Assembly (NCBI RefSeq): GCF_023715885.1 | Contig: NZ_JAMBOY010000002.1 | Coordinates: forward strand, 1 to 64,000 | DNA: 64,000 nt | Direction of reading: 5' to 3' | From: Microbacterium hydrocarbonoxydans | GTDB taxonomy: Bacteria > Actinomycetota > Actinomycetes > Actinomycetales > Microbacteriaceae | Part shown: positions 43,129 to 52,882 of the stretch, piece by piece | How positions within the stretch are numbered: position 1 is the stretch's first letter | How the letters are laid out: every line of letters begins with the position of its first letter | Program-made: the position numbers and the translations under genes | Notes under the pieces: generated by a model | Databases searched by the model: none | What the model was told of the DNA's origin: nothing | What the model saw: only the letters and a program-made list of their open reading frames with translations

Positions 43129-43619
43129 GTGCCGAACGTCGAGCGACTCTGCAGATGGCTGCGATCGAGGGCGCCCAGCTCGTTCAGCTGCTCGACGACC
43201 TGGTCGAGCTCCTCGGCGGAGACCGCGATCCGTCCGACACCGCGATCGATCGCCTGACGCCGAGCGCCTACCCCGATGACGACGAGGCCGCCCTCGCCTA
43301 CCGCTCGGCCACCGCCGACGACCTCCTCGCTCGCCGTCGCACTGACGCCGTCACCGTGCGGACGACGATCGCCTCGGCGCTCCCGAGCGTGGAGGCCGCC
43401 TCGGAGGAGGACGCGTTCGCTCCGATCGACGTGATGGCGACGTCAGCCGATCTGGACGCCTGGATGCGGACGCTCACCGCCCTCCGATTGGTCATCGCCG
43501 ACCGCCTCGGGATCGACTCCGACGACGAGCACGATCCCGACGACCCGCGATACGGGGTCTACGACTGGCTCGGCTATCGGCTCGAGGTCGTGGTGCAGGC
43601 GGCCGATCGCCTGGACTGA
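43125..43619 (+). CDS. DUF2017 family protein
   Basis: Acidic, helical protein of 164 residues that routinely follows clpS in actinobacteria. The C-terminal segment LTALRLVIADRLGI and DPDDPRYGVYDWLGYRLEVVV fit the family. No catalytic motif is visible. The constant linkage suggests a role around ClpS-guided proteolysis, but that is inference. GTGA overlap with clpS; only three bases separate its stop from the convergent kinase-like gene. Confidence 0.85.
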   Translation: MSAERRATLQMAAIEGAQLVQLLDDLVELLGGDRDPSDTAIDRLTPSAYPDDDEAALAYRSATADDLLARRRTDAVTVRTTIASALPSVEAASEEDAFAPIDVMATSADLDAWMRTLTALRLVIADRLGIDSDDEHDPDDPRYGVYDWLGYRLEVVVQAADRLD

Positions 43620-43622
43620 CGA

Positions 43623-44204
43623 TCAGGGGACCGTCACGACGCGCGTCGCCAGCGCTCGGGGATCGTCTCTCCGCACGTGCTCGTCCTCCTGGGCGGCCCA
43701 CCGGTCCCAGTGCGGGCGGTACGTGTCGCCGTCGCGCGCCAACGCCCGCGCCTTCCGTCCTTGCTCCGCCGACTCGACCCACACCGTCACATCCGCGATC
43801 TTCGCCGTCGCAGGGGTGAGGATGCCGCTGCCCTCGACGAGCAGGCTGAGAGCGGGATCCACGGCGTGGCTCTCGGCATCCGCCTCGCTCTTCCAATCCC
43901 ACCGCCGCCAACTCCCGAGCAGGCCGCGGCCATGGGGCCTGAGGATGCCGTCGAGAGCGCGCTCCGCGCCCGCGTCGAGACCGTCCCACCCGGGATAGAT
44001 CGAGTCGAGGGCTATCGACTGCACGCGACCCTGCACGGGCCAGCGCCCGACGAGCATCCGCGCAAGCGTCGTCTTGCCCGCCCCGCTTCGGCCGTCGATC
44101 AGGACGACCGGGTTCGACACCGCCAGATCGCGGATGTCGCCGACGAGGACCGTCGCGGCATGCTCCAGGGCACTCGCGACGGCATCGTCACTTCTTGAGG
44201 GCAC
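43623..44204 (-). CDS. P-loop nucleotide kinase-like protein
   Basis: Protein of 193 residues with a Walker A motif DGRSGAGKTTLARML near residue 38 and later LDSIYPGWDG and LLVEGSGIL, the layout of uridine-kinase/PRK-type small-molecule kinases. A lid-like region rich in Arg (GSWRRWDWKSEADAESH) and the pattern EQGRKARALARDGD support this. The true substrate is unknown. GTG 44204 lies inside the 3' end of the GerW-like gene, with a 17-base overlap, so the two are co-transcribed. Confidence 0.8.
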   Translation of the reverse strand: MPSRSDDAVASALEHAATVLVGDIRDLAVSNPVVLIDGRSGAGKTTLARMLVGRWPVQGRVQSIALDSIYPGWDGLDAGAERALDGILRPHGRGLLGSWRRWDWKSEADAESHAVDPALSLLVEGSGILTPATAKIADVTVWVESAEQGRKARALARDGDTYRPHWDRWAAQEDEHVRRDDPRALATRVVTVP

Positions 44205-44505
44205 GGATGATGCGGGAGAGCGTCCGTCCGGCGACCCACACGAAGGGCACGGCCACGACGAGCAGGGTCACGATGTTCGGTTCGAACCGAAGGCCCTCCT
44301 CACGGCGCACATACACGCCGACCGGTACCGAGACTCCGCCGCCACCGCCGCCCTCCGCGCCGTCGCCGCTTCCTCCGCCGAAGCCGGAGTACGTGAAGGC
44401 GACCGGCGTGATGCTCACGCCGTCGACGTCCTGCGGCTCACCGTAGGCGGTCTTCACCCCGAACGACGCGGCCTGCTTTCCGAGTTCCAGTGCAATGTTG
44501 GGCAT
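44188..44505 (-). CDS. GerW/YtfJ-like protein with C-terminal membrane helix
   Basis: Protein of 105 residues resembling the YtfJ/GerW family first named from Bacillus spores. Family-like parts are GVKTAYGEPQDVDGVSITPVA, a Gly-rich stretch (about residues 42-58), and VPVGVYVRREEGLRFEP. A single membrane helix (IVTLLVVAVPFVWVAGRTL) ends the protein. The organism is not expected to sporulate, so another role is likely. Leaderless start after TAGCGT. Confidence 0.8.
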   Translation of the reverse strand: MPNIALELGKQAASFGVKTAYGEPQDVDGVSITPVAFTYSGFGGGSGDGAEGGGGGGVSVPVGVYVRREEGLRFEPNIVTLLVVAVPFVWVAGRTLSRIIRALKK

Positions 44506-44511
44506 GGGTCC

Positions 44512-44517
44512 ACGCTA
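44512..44517 (-). promoter_or_regulatory. -10 box TAGCGT of GerW-like operon (leaderless)
   Basis: TAGCGT on the minus strand ends six bases before ATG 44505. Confidence 0.6.
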
Positions 44518-44543
44518 GCCCAGGCGCCGTCGCCGCGCAGGGG

Positions 44544-45800
44544 TCAATCGACGCCGTGGGCCTTCGGATGCTGCGCCGCGCCGCGCCCGTCTCCGCGTCC
44601 GAGGTGCCTGGCGCGCGTGATGCTCGCGGACCCGAACCGTGCGACGGCGTCGTCCATGGCACCTTCGACGCGCCGCCAATCCTCATCCTCGTCCCAGAGC
44701 CCGAAGCCGCCTGCGCCCGCGGGGCGGAGCTTCTCGGCGCGCACGCCGACGAGCCGCACCGGGTCGCGTCGGTCGATCTGTGCGAACAGCGCCTGCGCGG
44801 CCTCTCCTATGCGCTGGCCGACGGCCGTGGGCTCGGCGAGCGTCTGCGATCGGGTGAGGGTGCGGAAGTCGTCGAAGCGGATCTTGATCGACACCGTGGC
44901 GGACTCCCACTGCGCCTTGCGGAGTCGCGCTGCGACGCGATCCGCCAGCCGGAGAAGCTCCGCCTTCAAGAACTCGCGGTCGGTGATGTCGGCCTCGAAT
45001 GTCTCTTCGTGGCCGATGCTCTTCTCGATGCGCTCCGTCTCGACCGCCCTGGCGTCTTCTCCGCGTGAGAGCTGCGACAGGCGCGTGCCGAGAGCCGGTC
45101 CGACGGCGCGGTCCAGCATGTCGCGCGACGACTCGCGGATGTCCCGGATCGTGCGGATGCCGCGTCCCTCCAACGCTTCTGCGGCTTTCGGACCGACCCC
45201 CCACAGCGCGCGCACCGGCCGCGGGTCGAGGAACGCCTGCGTGTCGGCCTCGGCGACGACGAGCATCCCGTCGGGCTTCGCAATCGTCGACGCCATCTTC
45301 GCCACGTGCTTGGTCGACGCCACCCCCACGCTGCAGGTGATGCCGACCTCGTCGAGCACACGTCGGCGCACGAGCTCCGCCACCTTCACGGGGCTCCCCC
45401 ACAGGCGGCGCACCCCGCGCACGTCGAGGAAGGCCTCGTCCACCGAGAGCGGTTCGACGAGCGGGGTGATCGACTCGAAGATCGACATCACCTGGCCGGA
45501 GACGGCCTGGTAGCGGTGAAAATGCGGCGGCACGATGCGAGCCGCCGGGCACAGCCGCAGGGCCTGCGACACCGGCATCGCCGATCGGACGCCATAGCGA
45601 CGCGCCTCGTACGACGCGCTCGACACCACGGAACGCCCGTCGGGCGACCCGATGATCAGCGGGACGCCGCGAAGGCTCGGATCGTCGAGGACCTCGACGG
45701 CGGCGTAGAAGGCATCCATGTCGACGTGCAGGATGCCGGTTCCCGTGTCGTCGGCGTCCGCCGTCGACACGAGGCGCCCTCTGCCGTCACCGTGACCCAT
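44544..45800 (-). CDS. dinB: DNA polymerase IV (Y-family)
   Basis: Translesion DNA polymerase of 418 residues. Catalytic motifs are LHVDMDAFYAAVE near residue 24, SSASYEARRYGVRSAMP near 60, and PLSVDEAFLDV near 121, giving the acidic metal ligands. The little-finger domain follows (HEETFEADITDREFL onward). No canonical beta-clamp pentapeptide was identified at the C-terminus by eye. The start ATG 45800 follows GAGGAAG; the first 20 residues are a non-conserved extension, and an internal start is possible. Confidence 0.92.
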   Translation of the reverse strand: MGHGDGRGRLVSTADADDTGTGILHVDMDAFYAAVEVLDDPSLRGVPLIIGSPDGRSVVSSASYEARRYGVRSAMPVSQALRLCPAARIVPPHFHRYQAVSGQVMSIFESITPLVEPLSVDEAFLDVRGVRRLWGSPVKVAELVRRRVLDEVGITCSVGVASTKHVAKMASTIAKPDGMLVVAEADTQAFLDPRPVRALWGVGPKAAEALEGRGIRTIRDIRESSRDMLDRAVGPALGTRLSQLSRGEDARAVETERIEKSIGHEETFEADITDREFLKAELLRLADRVAARLRKAQWESATVSIKIRFDDFRTLTRSQTLAEPTAVGQRIGEAAQALFAQIDRRDPVRLVGVRAEKLRPAGAGGFGLWDEDEDWRRVEGAMDDAVARFGSASITRARHLGRGDGRGAAQHPKAHGVD

Positions 45801-45836
45801 CGGTCCATTCTTCCTCGGGCCGCGGACATGCGGGGC

Positions 45837-45866
45837 GGGCTCGGCCGCCGTCGAGCGGCCGAGCCC
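45837..45866 (-). terminator. Terminator of gatCAB operon
   Basis: A perfect 12-base-pair stem (45837-45848 with 45855-45866) with loop CGTCGA begins seven bases after the gatB stop. No U-run follows. Confidence 0.75.
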
Positions 45867-45872
45867 TCGATG

Positions 45873-47387
45873 TCACTGCGCGGCGCGCTCCAGCACCAGC
45901 TCGCGCACGCGCGCGGCGTCGGCCTGGCCCTTCATCGCCTTCATGACGGCGCCGATGACGGCGCCGGCCGCCTGCACCTTGCCGTCCTTGATCTTCGCGA
46001 GGATGTCGGGCTGCGCGGCAAGGGCCTCGTCGATCGCTGCGATCAGCGCACCGTCGTCGGATACGACGGCGAGACCTCGCGCATCTACGACCTCCTGGGG
46101 CGTGCCCTCACCGGCGATGACGCCCTCGAGCACCTGGCGAGCGAGCTTGTCGGTGAGCGTTCCCGCGTCGACGAGCTTCTGCAGAGCGGCGACGTTCTCG
46201 GGCGAGACGAGCTCGGTCGCGTCCCTCTCCTGGGCGTTCGCGAGGCGCGTGATCTCACCGGTCCACCACTTGCGGGCGGTCGCGGGGGTGGCGCCCGCCG
46301 CGACGGTGGCCTCGACGACCTCGACGAGACCGCCGTTGCGCACATCCTGGAACTCCAGGTCGGTGAAGCCCCACTCCGCCATCAGCCGGCGACGGCGAGC
46401 GACCGGCTGCTCGGGCAGCGCCGCACGCAGTTCCTCGATGAGCTCTGCCGCAGGCTCGACCGGCAGCAGGTCGGGCTCGGGGAAGTATCGGTAGTCGTCG
46501 GCATCCGACTTCGGACGCCCCGGCGAGGTGGTGCCGGTGTCCTCGTGCCAGTGGCGAGTCTCCTGCGTGATCGTGCCGCCGTCCGCGAGGATCTGCGCCT
46601 GACGCTGGATCTCGTAGCGCACTGCGCGCTCGACGGACCGCATCGAGTTGACGTTCTTCGTCTCGGTGCGCGTGCCCAGCTTCTCGGCGCCGCGGGGACG
46701 CAGCGACACGTTCGCGTCGCACCGGAGGTTGCCGCGTTCGAGACGCGCCTCGGAGATGCCGAGTCCGCGCACGATGTCGCGGATCGCGGCGACGTACGCC
46801 TTCGCGACCTCGGGGGCGCGGTGCTCGGTGCCGAAGATGGTCTTCGTCACGATCTCGACGAGCGGGACGCCCGCCCGGTTGTAGTCGACGAGCGAGTACT
46901 CGGCGCCTTGGATGCGACCGGTGGAGCCGCCCATGTGGGTGAGCTTCCCGGCATCCTCCTCCATGTGCGCGCGCTCGATCGGCACCTGAACGATCGTGCC
47001 GTCCTCGAGCTCGACCTCGACCGATCCCTCGAACGCGATCGGCTCGTCGTACTGGGAGATCTGGTAGTTCTTGCCGAGGTCCGGATAGAAGTAGTTCTTC
47101 CGCGCGAAGCGGCTCGACTCCGCGATAGAGCAGCCGAGCGCGAGACCGAGGCTGATCGACGAGCGGATGGCGGTCTCGTTCACGACCGGCAGCGACCCGG
47201 GCAGGCCGAGATCGACGGGCGCGATGAGCGTGTTCGGCTCGGCCGCGTGATAGAGCTCGTTGGCCGGGTTCGGCGCGTCGGAGAACATCTTCGTGTTCGT
47301 GTTCAGCTCGACGTGCACCTCGAACCCGAGCACGGGCTCGAACAGCTCGAGCGCCTTGTCGAAGTCCATGAGCTTGGCGGCGGCCAT
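45873..47387 (-). CDS. gatB: Asp/Glu-tRNA amidotransferase subunit B
   Basis: tRNA-binding and kinase subunit of GatCAB, 504 residues. The N-terminal catalytic cradle shows [31 protein letters not shown] and [13 protein letters not shown], then [18 protein letters not shown]. The YqeY-like helical tail follows from about residue 400. The complex converts Glu-tRNA(Gln), and often Asp-tRNA(Asn), to the amide form. ATG 47387 shares one base with the gatA stop. Confidence 0.95.
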   Translation of the reverse strand: MAAAKLMDFDKALELFEPVLGFEVHVELNTNTKMFSDAPNPANELYHAAEPNTLIAPVDLGLPGSLPVVNETAIRSSISLGLALGCSIAESSRFARKNYFYPDLGKNYQISQYDEPIAFEGSVEVELEDGTIVQVPIERAHMEEDAGKLTHMGGSTGRIQGAEYSLVDYNRAGVPLVEIVTKTIFGTEHRAPEVAKAYVAAIRDIVRGLGISEARLERGNLRCDANVSLRPRGAEKLGTRTETKNVNSMRSVERAVRYEIQRQAQILADGGTITQETRHWHEDTGTTSPGRPKSDADDYRYFPEPDLLPVEPAAELIEELRAALPEQPVARRRRLMAEWGFTDLEFQDVRNGGLVEVVEATVAAGATPATARKWWTGEITRLANAQERDATELVSPENVAALQKLVDAGTLTDKLARQVLEGVIAGEGTPQEVVDARGLAVVSDDGALIAAIDEALAAQPDILAKIKDGKVQAAGAVIGAVMKAMKGQADAARVRELVLERAAQ

Positions 47388-48904
47388 CAGCGGTTCCCTC
47401 CTGCGAGCTGGGGTGCACGGGTGAGGAGCGGCGCCCCCCAGGAGTCGAGCAGCGCGGTCTCGACCGCGGCCCCGACCTTGTACAGGCGGGCGTCCTCCCG
47501 CGCAGGGGCGATGAACTGGATGCCGACGGGGAGGCCGTCGTCCGACGCGAGTCCGCTGGGAATCGAGATGCCGGGGACACCGGCGAGGTTAACCGGGATC
47601 GTCGTGATGTCGTTGAGGTACATCTGCAGCGGGTCGTCGACCTTCTCCCCCAGCTTGAACGCGGTCGTGGGCGCCGACGGCGTCGCGATGACGTCGACCT
47701 CGGCGAAGGCGTTCGCGAAGTCCTGCTGGATAAGAGTGCGCACCTTCTGGGCGCTGCCGTAGTAGGCGTCGTAGTACCCGGCGGAGAGCGCGTACGTGCC
47801 GAGGATGATGCGACGCTTCACCTCGTCGCCGAATCCGGCGTCGCGGGTGGCCGACATGACGTCCTCGACCGTCGGGCTGCCGTCGGGAGTGACGCGCAGT
47901 CCGAAGCGCACCGAGTCGAACTTCGCGAGGTTGCTAGACGCCTCCGCGGGGAGGATCAGGTAGTACGCGGCCACGCCGTACTCGAAGTGCGGTGCGCCGA
48001 TCTCGACGATCTCCGCGCCCTGGGCCTCCATGAGGGCGAGGGCACTGCGGAAGGACTCCGCGACGCCAGGCTGGAAGCCGCTGTCGGGGAGCTCGCGGAT
48101 GACACCGACCTTGAGCCCCTTGAGCACGTCGCCCCGCGCGCCCTCGCGAGCTGCGTCGGCGAACGACGGCCAGACATCCGTGAGCGAGGTCGAGTCCTTC
48201 GGGTCGTGGCCGCCGATCGCGTCGTGCAGCAGACCCGCGTCGAGCACCGTACGCGTGACGGGACCGACCTGGTCGAGGCTCGATGCCAGCGCGATGGCGC
48301 CGTAGCGGCTCACACCGCCGTACGTGGGCTTCACGCCGACCGTTCCCGTGACGTGCGCGGGCTGCCGGATCGATCCTCCGGTGTCGGAGCCCAGCGCGAG
48401 AGGCGCCTCGAACGCTGCCACGGCGGCCGCAGAGCCACCCCCGGAGCCCCCGGGGATCCGGTCGAGGTCCCAGGGGTTGCGCGTCGGACCGTACGCGGAG
48501 TGCTCGGTCGACGACCCCATGGCGAACTCGTCCATGTTCGTCTTTCCCAGCGGAACGAGTCCCGCAGCCCGTGAACGCGCGACGACCGTGGCGTCGTACG
48601 GGGAGCGGTACCCCTCGAGGATGCGGGAGCCGCTGGTCGTGGGCTGATCGGTCGTCACGAGGACGTCCTTGATCGCGAGCGGGACGCCGGCGATCGGGCC
48701 GAGCTGCTCCCCCGCCGCGCGGCGGGCGTCGATGTCGGAGGCCGCGGCGATCGCGCCCTCGTTCACGTGCAGGAAGGCGTGCACGTCGCCGTCGACGGCG
48801 GCGATCCGGTCGAGGTGCGCCTGAGTGGCCTCGACGCTCGATATCTCGCGCGACGCGAGCTTGTCGGCGAGCTCGGCGGCGGTCATACGGATGATGTCGC
48901 TCAC
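47387..48904 (-). CDS. gatA: Asp/Glu-tRNA amidotransferase subunit A
   Basis: Glutaminase subunit, 505 residues, amidase-signature fold. The Ser-cisSer-Lys triad is visible: Lys in PLAIKDVLV near residue 79, Ser in [15 protein letters not shown] near 155, and Ser in [12 protein letters not shown] near 178. It supplies ammonia from glutamine to GatB. Four-base overlap with gatC upstream and one shared base with gatB downstream. Confidence 0.95.
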   Translation of the reverse strand: MSDIIRMTAAELADKLASREISSVEATQAHLDRIAAVDGDVHAFLHVNEGAIAAASDIDARRAAGEQLGPIAGVPLAIKDVLVTTDQPTTSGSRILEGYRSPYDATVVARSRAAGLVPLGKTNMDEFAMGSSTEHSAYGPTRNPWDLDRIPGGSGGGSAAAVAAFEAPLALGSDTGGSIRQPAHVTGTVGVKPTYGGVSRYGAIALASSLDQVGPVTRTVLDAGLLHDAIGGHDPKDSTSLTDVWPSFADAAREGARGDVLKGLKVGVIRELPDSGFQPGVAESFRSALALMEAQGAEIVEIGAPHFEYGVAAYYLILPAEASSNLAKFDSVRFGLRVTPDGSPTVEDVMSATRDAGFGDEVKRRIILGTYALSAGYYDAYYGSAQKVRTLIQQDFANAFAEVDVIATPSAPTTAFKLGEKVDDPLQMYLNDITTIPVNLAGVPGISIPSGLASDDGLPVGIQFIAPAREDARLYKVGAAVETALLDSWGAPLLTRAPQLAGGNR

Positions 48905-49200
48905 TGCTCTTCTCCCAGGATCGCGGTGACGCGGAACCGGCCGTCGGCCTGGTCCGGCGCGTTCTGGAGCACCTGCTCGTGCGTGAGCGTCTGGCCGACC
49001 TCGTCGGGACGGAAGACGTTGCTCAGAGGGATCGGGTGGCTCGTCGCGGCGACGTCGGCCGTCGCGACCTCCGACACCTTCGCGATGTTGTCGACGATGG
49101 CGTCGAGCTGGCCGGTGAGCCGCGTCACCTCGTCGTCGTTCAGCTGGATGCGCGCGAGCACGCCGAGATGGCGCACAAGATCAGGGGTGATTTCAGACAC
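48901..49200 (-). CDS. gatC: Asp/Glu-tRNA amidotransferase subunit C
   Basis: Small belt subunit of 99 residues that holds GatA and GatB together. The helical N-terminus [20 protein letters not shown] and the loop [17 protein letters not shown] are typical. First gene of gatCAB. The GTG 49200 has a TAGACT box six bases upstream; the GGAGGG between them may act as part of the transcript start rather than as a full ribosome site. Confidence 0.94.
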   Translation of the reverse strand: MSEITPDLVRHLGVLARIQLNDDEVTRLTGQLDAIVDNIAKVSEVATADVAATSHPIPLSNVFRPDEVGQTLTHEQVLQNAPDQADGRFRVTAILGEEQ

Positions 49201-49206
49201 CCCTCC

Positions 49207-49212
49207 AGTCTA
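49207..49212 (-). promoter_or_regulatory. -10 box TAGACT of gatCAB (leaderless)
   Basis: TAGACT on the minus strand ends six bases before GTG 49200. Confidence 0.6.
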
Positions 49213-49256
49213 GTTCGCGCGCGAGCCCTCTCCCGCAGAGCGCGTGGCCCCCGCCC

Positions 49257-49262
49257 TATGCT
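49257..49262 (+). promoter_or_regulatory. -10 box TATGCT of acyl-CoA ligase gene (leaderless)
   Basis: TATGCT ends six bases before GTG 49269. It stands back to back with the gatC promoter in a 68-base gap. Confidence 0.6.
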
Positions 49263-49268
49263 GGGCTC

Positions 49269-50969
49269 GTGAGCACGTATGAGCCTCCTCGCCCGTGGAT
49301 CGCCAGCTACGCCGACGGCGTCCCCGACGACCTCGCGCCGGTGTCCGGATCTCTGATCGACATCGTCGCCGCGTCCGCCCGCGACTACCCCGATGCACCC
49401 GCGCTGCAGTTCTTCGGCAGGGAGACCACCTACGCCGAGCTGCAGGAAGCGATCGACCGCGCCGCATCCGGACTGCGTGATCTCGGCGTCCGCGCGGGCG
49501 ACCCCGTCGCGATCGTGCTGCCGAACTGTCCCCAGCACATCGTGGCGTTCTACGCGGTGCTCCGACTCGGCGCCGTCGTCGTCGAGCACAACCCGCTCTA
49601 CACGCCTCGCGAGCTGCGCAAGCAATTCGAGGACCACGGGGCGAAGCACGCGATCGTGTGGAACAAGGTGGTCTCGACGGTGCAGGACTTCCCCGCCGAT
49701 CTCGCCGTCGCGAACCTCGTCTCCGTCGACGTCACCCGCGCCATGCCGTTCCTCACCCGCGCAGCCCTGCGTCTGCCGATCGCGAAGGCCCGCGAGTCCC
49801 GCGCGGTGCTGACCGAGCGCGTTCGCGGAACCGTGCCCTGGGAGAGGCTGGTGGGTTCCGAGCCGCTGCCCGGCTCGCACCCTCGCCCGTCGACCGACGA
49901 TCTCGCGATCATCCAGTACACGTCCGGCACGACGGGAACTCCCAAGGGCGCTGCGCTCACGCATCGGAACCTGCTCGCGAACGCCGCTCAGGCCCAGGCA
50001 TGGGTCCCGTCGATCCAACGCGGCAAGGGATGCGTCGTCTACGCCGTTCTCCCGATGTTCCACGCCTACGGACTGACCCTCTGCCTCACGTTCGCGATGT
50101 CGATGGGGGCGCGCCTGGTGCTGTTCCCGAAGTTCGACCCCGGGCTCGTGCTCGACGTCATGAAGAAGCACCCCGCGACCTTCCTCCCGCTCGTGCCCCC
50201 GATCGCCGATCGACTGCTGAGCGCCGCGACCGACCAGGGCGTCTCGCTGAAGGGCATCGAAGTCGCGATCTCGGGCGCGATGGCTCTCCCGCACGACCTC
50301 GTGGTGCCGTTCGAGGCGGCGACGGGCGGCTTCCTCGTCGAGGGCTACGGGCTCAGCGAGTGCTCACCGGTGCTCATGGCCAACCCGGTCGCGGACAACC
50401 GCGTGCCTGGCACGGTCGGACTCCCGCTGCCCGGCACCGAGTGCCGCGTGGTCGACCCGGAGAACCCCACGGTCGATGTGCCGGCGGGCTCCGCCGGCGA
50501 GCTGCTGGTGCGAGGCCCGCAGGTGTTCTCGGGCTACTACGGCAAGCCCGAGGAGACCGAGGCGGTCTTCGTCGACGGGTGGTTCCGCACCGGTGACATC
50601 GTGACGATCGACGACGCCGGCTTCGTCCGCATCGCGGACCGCATCAAGGAACTCATCATCACCGGCGGGTTCAACGTGGCGCCGACCGAGGTCGAGAACG
50701 CCCTGCGTCAGCATCCGCAGGTGATCGATGCTGCGGTCATCGGCCTTCCCAGCGAGCACTCGGGCGAGGAGGTCGTCGCGGCGATCGTCGTCGACCCGGC
50801 GTCCGATGTGGATGTCGAGGCGATCCGCGCGTTCGCACGCGGCATCCTGACCCCCTACAAGGTGCCCCGTCGGATCTTCGTCGTCGATGAGCTGCCGAAG
50901 TCGCTGATCGGCAAGGTGCTGCGTCGTCAGGTCAAGGAGAAGCTCCAGGCGCTCACCCGCGGCTCCTGA
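49269..50969 (+). CDS. Long-chain fatty-acid-CoA ligase
   Basis: ANL-superfamily acyl-CoA synthetase of 566 residues. Motif A3 is YTSGTTGTPKGAALTH near residue 218, the A5 region is GYGLSECSPV near 360, A7 is WFRTGDIVTID, A8 is RIADRIKELIITGGFNVAPTEVEN, and the catalytic Lys is in LPKSLIGKVLRR near the end. It activates fatty acids with ATP and CoA at the membrane or cytosol. Chain length preference is unknown. Leaderless GTG start. Confidence 0.93.
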   Translation: MSTYEPPRPWIASYADGVPDDLAPVSGSLIDIVAASARDYPDAPALQFFGRETTYAELQEAIDRAASGLRDLGVRAGDPVAIVLPNCPQHIVAFYAVLRLGAVVVEHNPLYTPRELRKQFEDHGAKHAIVWNKVVSTVQDFPADLAVANLVSVDVTRAMPFLTRAALRLPIAKARESRAVLTERVRGTVPWERLVGSEPLPGSHPRPSTDDLAIIQYTSGTTGTPKGAALTHRNLLANAAQAQAWVPSIQRGKGCVVYAVLPMFHAYGLTLCLTFAMSMGARLVLFPKFDPGLVLDVMKKHPATFLPLVPPIADRLLSAATDQGVSLKGIEVAISGAMALPHDLVVPFEAATGGFLVEGYGLSECSPVLMANPVADNRVPGTVGLPLPGTECRVVDPENPTVDVPAGSAGELLVRGPQVFSGYYGKPEETEAVFVDGWFRTGDIVTIDDAGFVRIADRIKELIITGGFNVAPTEVENALRQHPQVIDAAVIGLPSEHSGEEVVAAIVVDPASDVDVEAIRAFARGILTPYKVPRRIFVVDELPKSLIGKVLRRQVKEKLQALTRGS

Positions 50970-51004
50970 TCGAAGGCTCGCAGGTGGTGGCGGCGACGAG
51001 ACGC

Positions 51005-51010
51005 TACCCT
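51005..51010 (+). promoter_or_regulatory. -10 box TACCCT of DEAD-box gene (leaderless)
   Basis: TACCCT ends six bases before GTG 51017. Confidence 0.6.
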
Positions 51011-51016
51011 TGATCA

Positions 51017-52846
51017 GTGACTCCTGAAGACGCTGCGCCTACCGACGCCCCCTCGACACCCGGATTCGAGGAGCTCGGAATCACCGGGTCGGTCCTCAAG
51101 GCCATCAAGGACCTCGGCTACGAGACCCCCTCCCCGATCCAGGCCGCGACCATCCCGACGCTTCTTTCGGGACGCGATGTCGTCGGCATGGCGCAGACCG
51201 GAACGGGAAAGACCGCCGCGTTCGCCCTGCCCGTGCTCGAGCGGCTCGACGTCGGCCAGAAGACGCCGCAGGCTCTCGTGCTCGCTCCGACCCGCGAGCT
51301 CGCCCTCCAGGTCTGCGAAGCGTTCGAATCGTACGCGTCGAAGATGAAGGGCGTGCACGTCCTCCCCGTCTACGGCGGGCAGGGCTACGGCGTGCAACTG
51401 TCGGCACTCCGTCGCGGCGTGCACGTCGTGGTCGGCACCCCCGGCCGCATCATGGACCACCTCGCCAAGGGCACCCTCGACCTCTCCGAGCTGCAGTACC
51501 TCGTGCTCGACGAGGCCGACGAGATGCTGAAGATGGGGTTCGCCGAAGACGTCGAGCAGATCCTCGCGCAGACCCCCGTCGAGAAGCAGGTCGCACTGTT
51601 CTCGGCGACCATGCCCGCGCAGATCCGCCGACTGGCGCAGCAGTACCTCCGTGATCCCGAAGAGATCACGATCAAGTCCAAGACGGCGACGAATACGAAC
51701 ATCACCCAGCGCTACCTCGTCGTGTCGTATGCGCAGAAGGTCGATGCCCTCACTCGCATCCTCGAGGTCGAGAACTTCGACGGCATGATCGTCTTCGTCC
51801 GCACGAAGAACGAGACCGAGACCCTCGCCGAGAAGCTCCGAGCCCGCGGCTACTCGGCCGCCGCGATCAACGGCGACGTGCCGCAGGTGCAGCGCGAGCG
51901 CAGCGTCAACCAGCTCAAGGACGGCAAGCTCGACATCCTCGTCGCCACCGACGTCGCGGCGCGTGGTCTCGACGTCGAGCGCATCAGCCACGTCGTGAAC
52001 TTCGACATCCCGACGGACACGGAGTCGTACGTGCACCGCATCGGTCGCACGGGCCGGGCTGGGCGCACGGGGGACGCGATCAGTTTCATCACTCCGCGCG
52101 AGCGCTACCTGCTCAAGCACATCGAGAAGGCGACGCGCCAGCAGCCGACGCAGATGCAGCTGCCGACGACCGAGGACGTCAACACGACCCGCCTCGCCCG
52201 GTTCGACGATGCGATCACGGCGGCGCTCGGCGAGAGCTCCCGCATCGAGAAGTTCCGCGACATCATCGCCCACTACGTGCGCAACCACGATGTGCCGGAG
52301 GCCGACGTCGCCGCCGCGCTCGCGGTCGTCGCGCAGGGAGACCAGCCACTGCTGCTGGACCCTGAGGACGACGCTCTCGCCCGCGCCGTGGAGTTCGACA
52401 ACCGTCCCCCGCGGGAGCGTACGACGCGTGAACCGCGGGAGAACCGCGAGCCGCGCGAGCGCCGCGGTCGCGGCGACTACGCGGCCTACCGCATCGAGGT
52501 GGGGCGGCGCCACCGCGTGGAGCCCCGTCAGATCGTTGGAGCGCTCGCGAACGAGGGCGGACTGGGGCGCGACGACTTCGGCGCGATCAACATCCGTCCC
52601 GACTTCTCGATCGTCGAGCTTCCCGCCAACCTCGACGCGTCGGTGCTGGAGAAGCTGCGCGACACGCGCATCTCCGGTCGGCTGATCGAGATCAAGCCCG
52701 ACCGCGGGCCCGGCGCCCGGCGCGCACCCCGCGAGGGCGGACGCGACCGCTTCGAACGACGTGACGACCGTCCCCGGTTCGACCGTCGCGACGACCGTAC
52801 CGCACGCGATGACCGCCCGGCGCGCAAGCCGCGTCACAAGAACTGA
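51017..52846 (+). CDS. DEAD-box RNA helicase (DeaD/CsdA-like)
   Basis: ATP-dependent RNA helicase of 609 residues, probably for ribosome assembly or RNA decay. Motifs in order: Q-motif region, AQTGTGKTAAF near residue 57, APTRELALQ, TPGR, DEADEMLKMG, SATMP, then IVFVRTK, TDVAARGLDVERI and HRIGRTGRAG. A DbpA-type RNA-binding domain follows at about 485-565 (YRIEVGRRHRVEPRQIVGAL onward). The end is a disordered Arg/Asp-rich tail with repeated RRDDR/ARDDRPA blocks. Leaderless start. Confidence 0.94.
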   Translation: MTPEDAAPTDAPSTPGFEELGITGSVLKAIKDLGYETPSPIQAATIPTLLSGRDVVGMAQTGTGKTAAFALPVLERLDVGQKTPQALVLAPTRELALQVCEAFESYASKMKGVHVLPVYGGQGYGVQLSALRRGVHVVVGTPGRIMDHLAKGTLDLSELQYLVLDEADEMLKMGFAEDVEQILAQTPVEKQVALFSATMPAQIRRLAQQYLRDPEEITIKSKTATNTNITQRYLVVSYAQKVDALTRILEVENFDGMIVFVRTKNETETLAEKLRARGYSAAAINGDVPQVQRERSVNQLKDGKLDILVATDVAARGLDVERISHVVNFDIPTDTESYVHRIGRTGRAGRTGDAISFITPRERYLLKHIEKATRQQPTQMQLPTTEDVNTTRLARFDDAITAALGESSRIEKFRDIIAHYVRNHDVPEADVAAALAVVAQGDQPLLLDPEDDALARAVEFDNRPPRERTTREPRENREPRERRGRGDYAAYRIEVGRRHRVEPRQIVGALANEGGLGRDDFGAINIRPDFSIVELPANLDASVLEKLRDTRISGRLIEIKPDRGPGARRAPREGGRDRFERRDDRPRFDRRDDRTARDDRPARKPRHKN

Positions 52847-52882
52847 CGACCGTTCGGCGCGCCAGTGGGCGGGAGTGACCGG

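Noticed and set aside
45306..47762. An 818-codon plus-strand frame opposite dinB and gatB
   Set aside because: Shadow of two well-conserved minus-strand genes.
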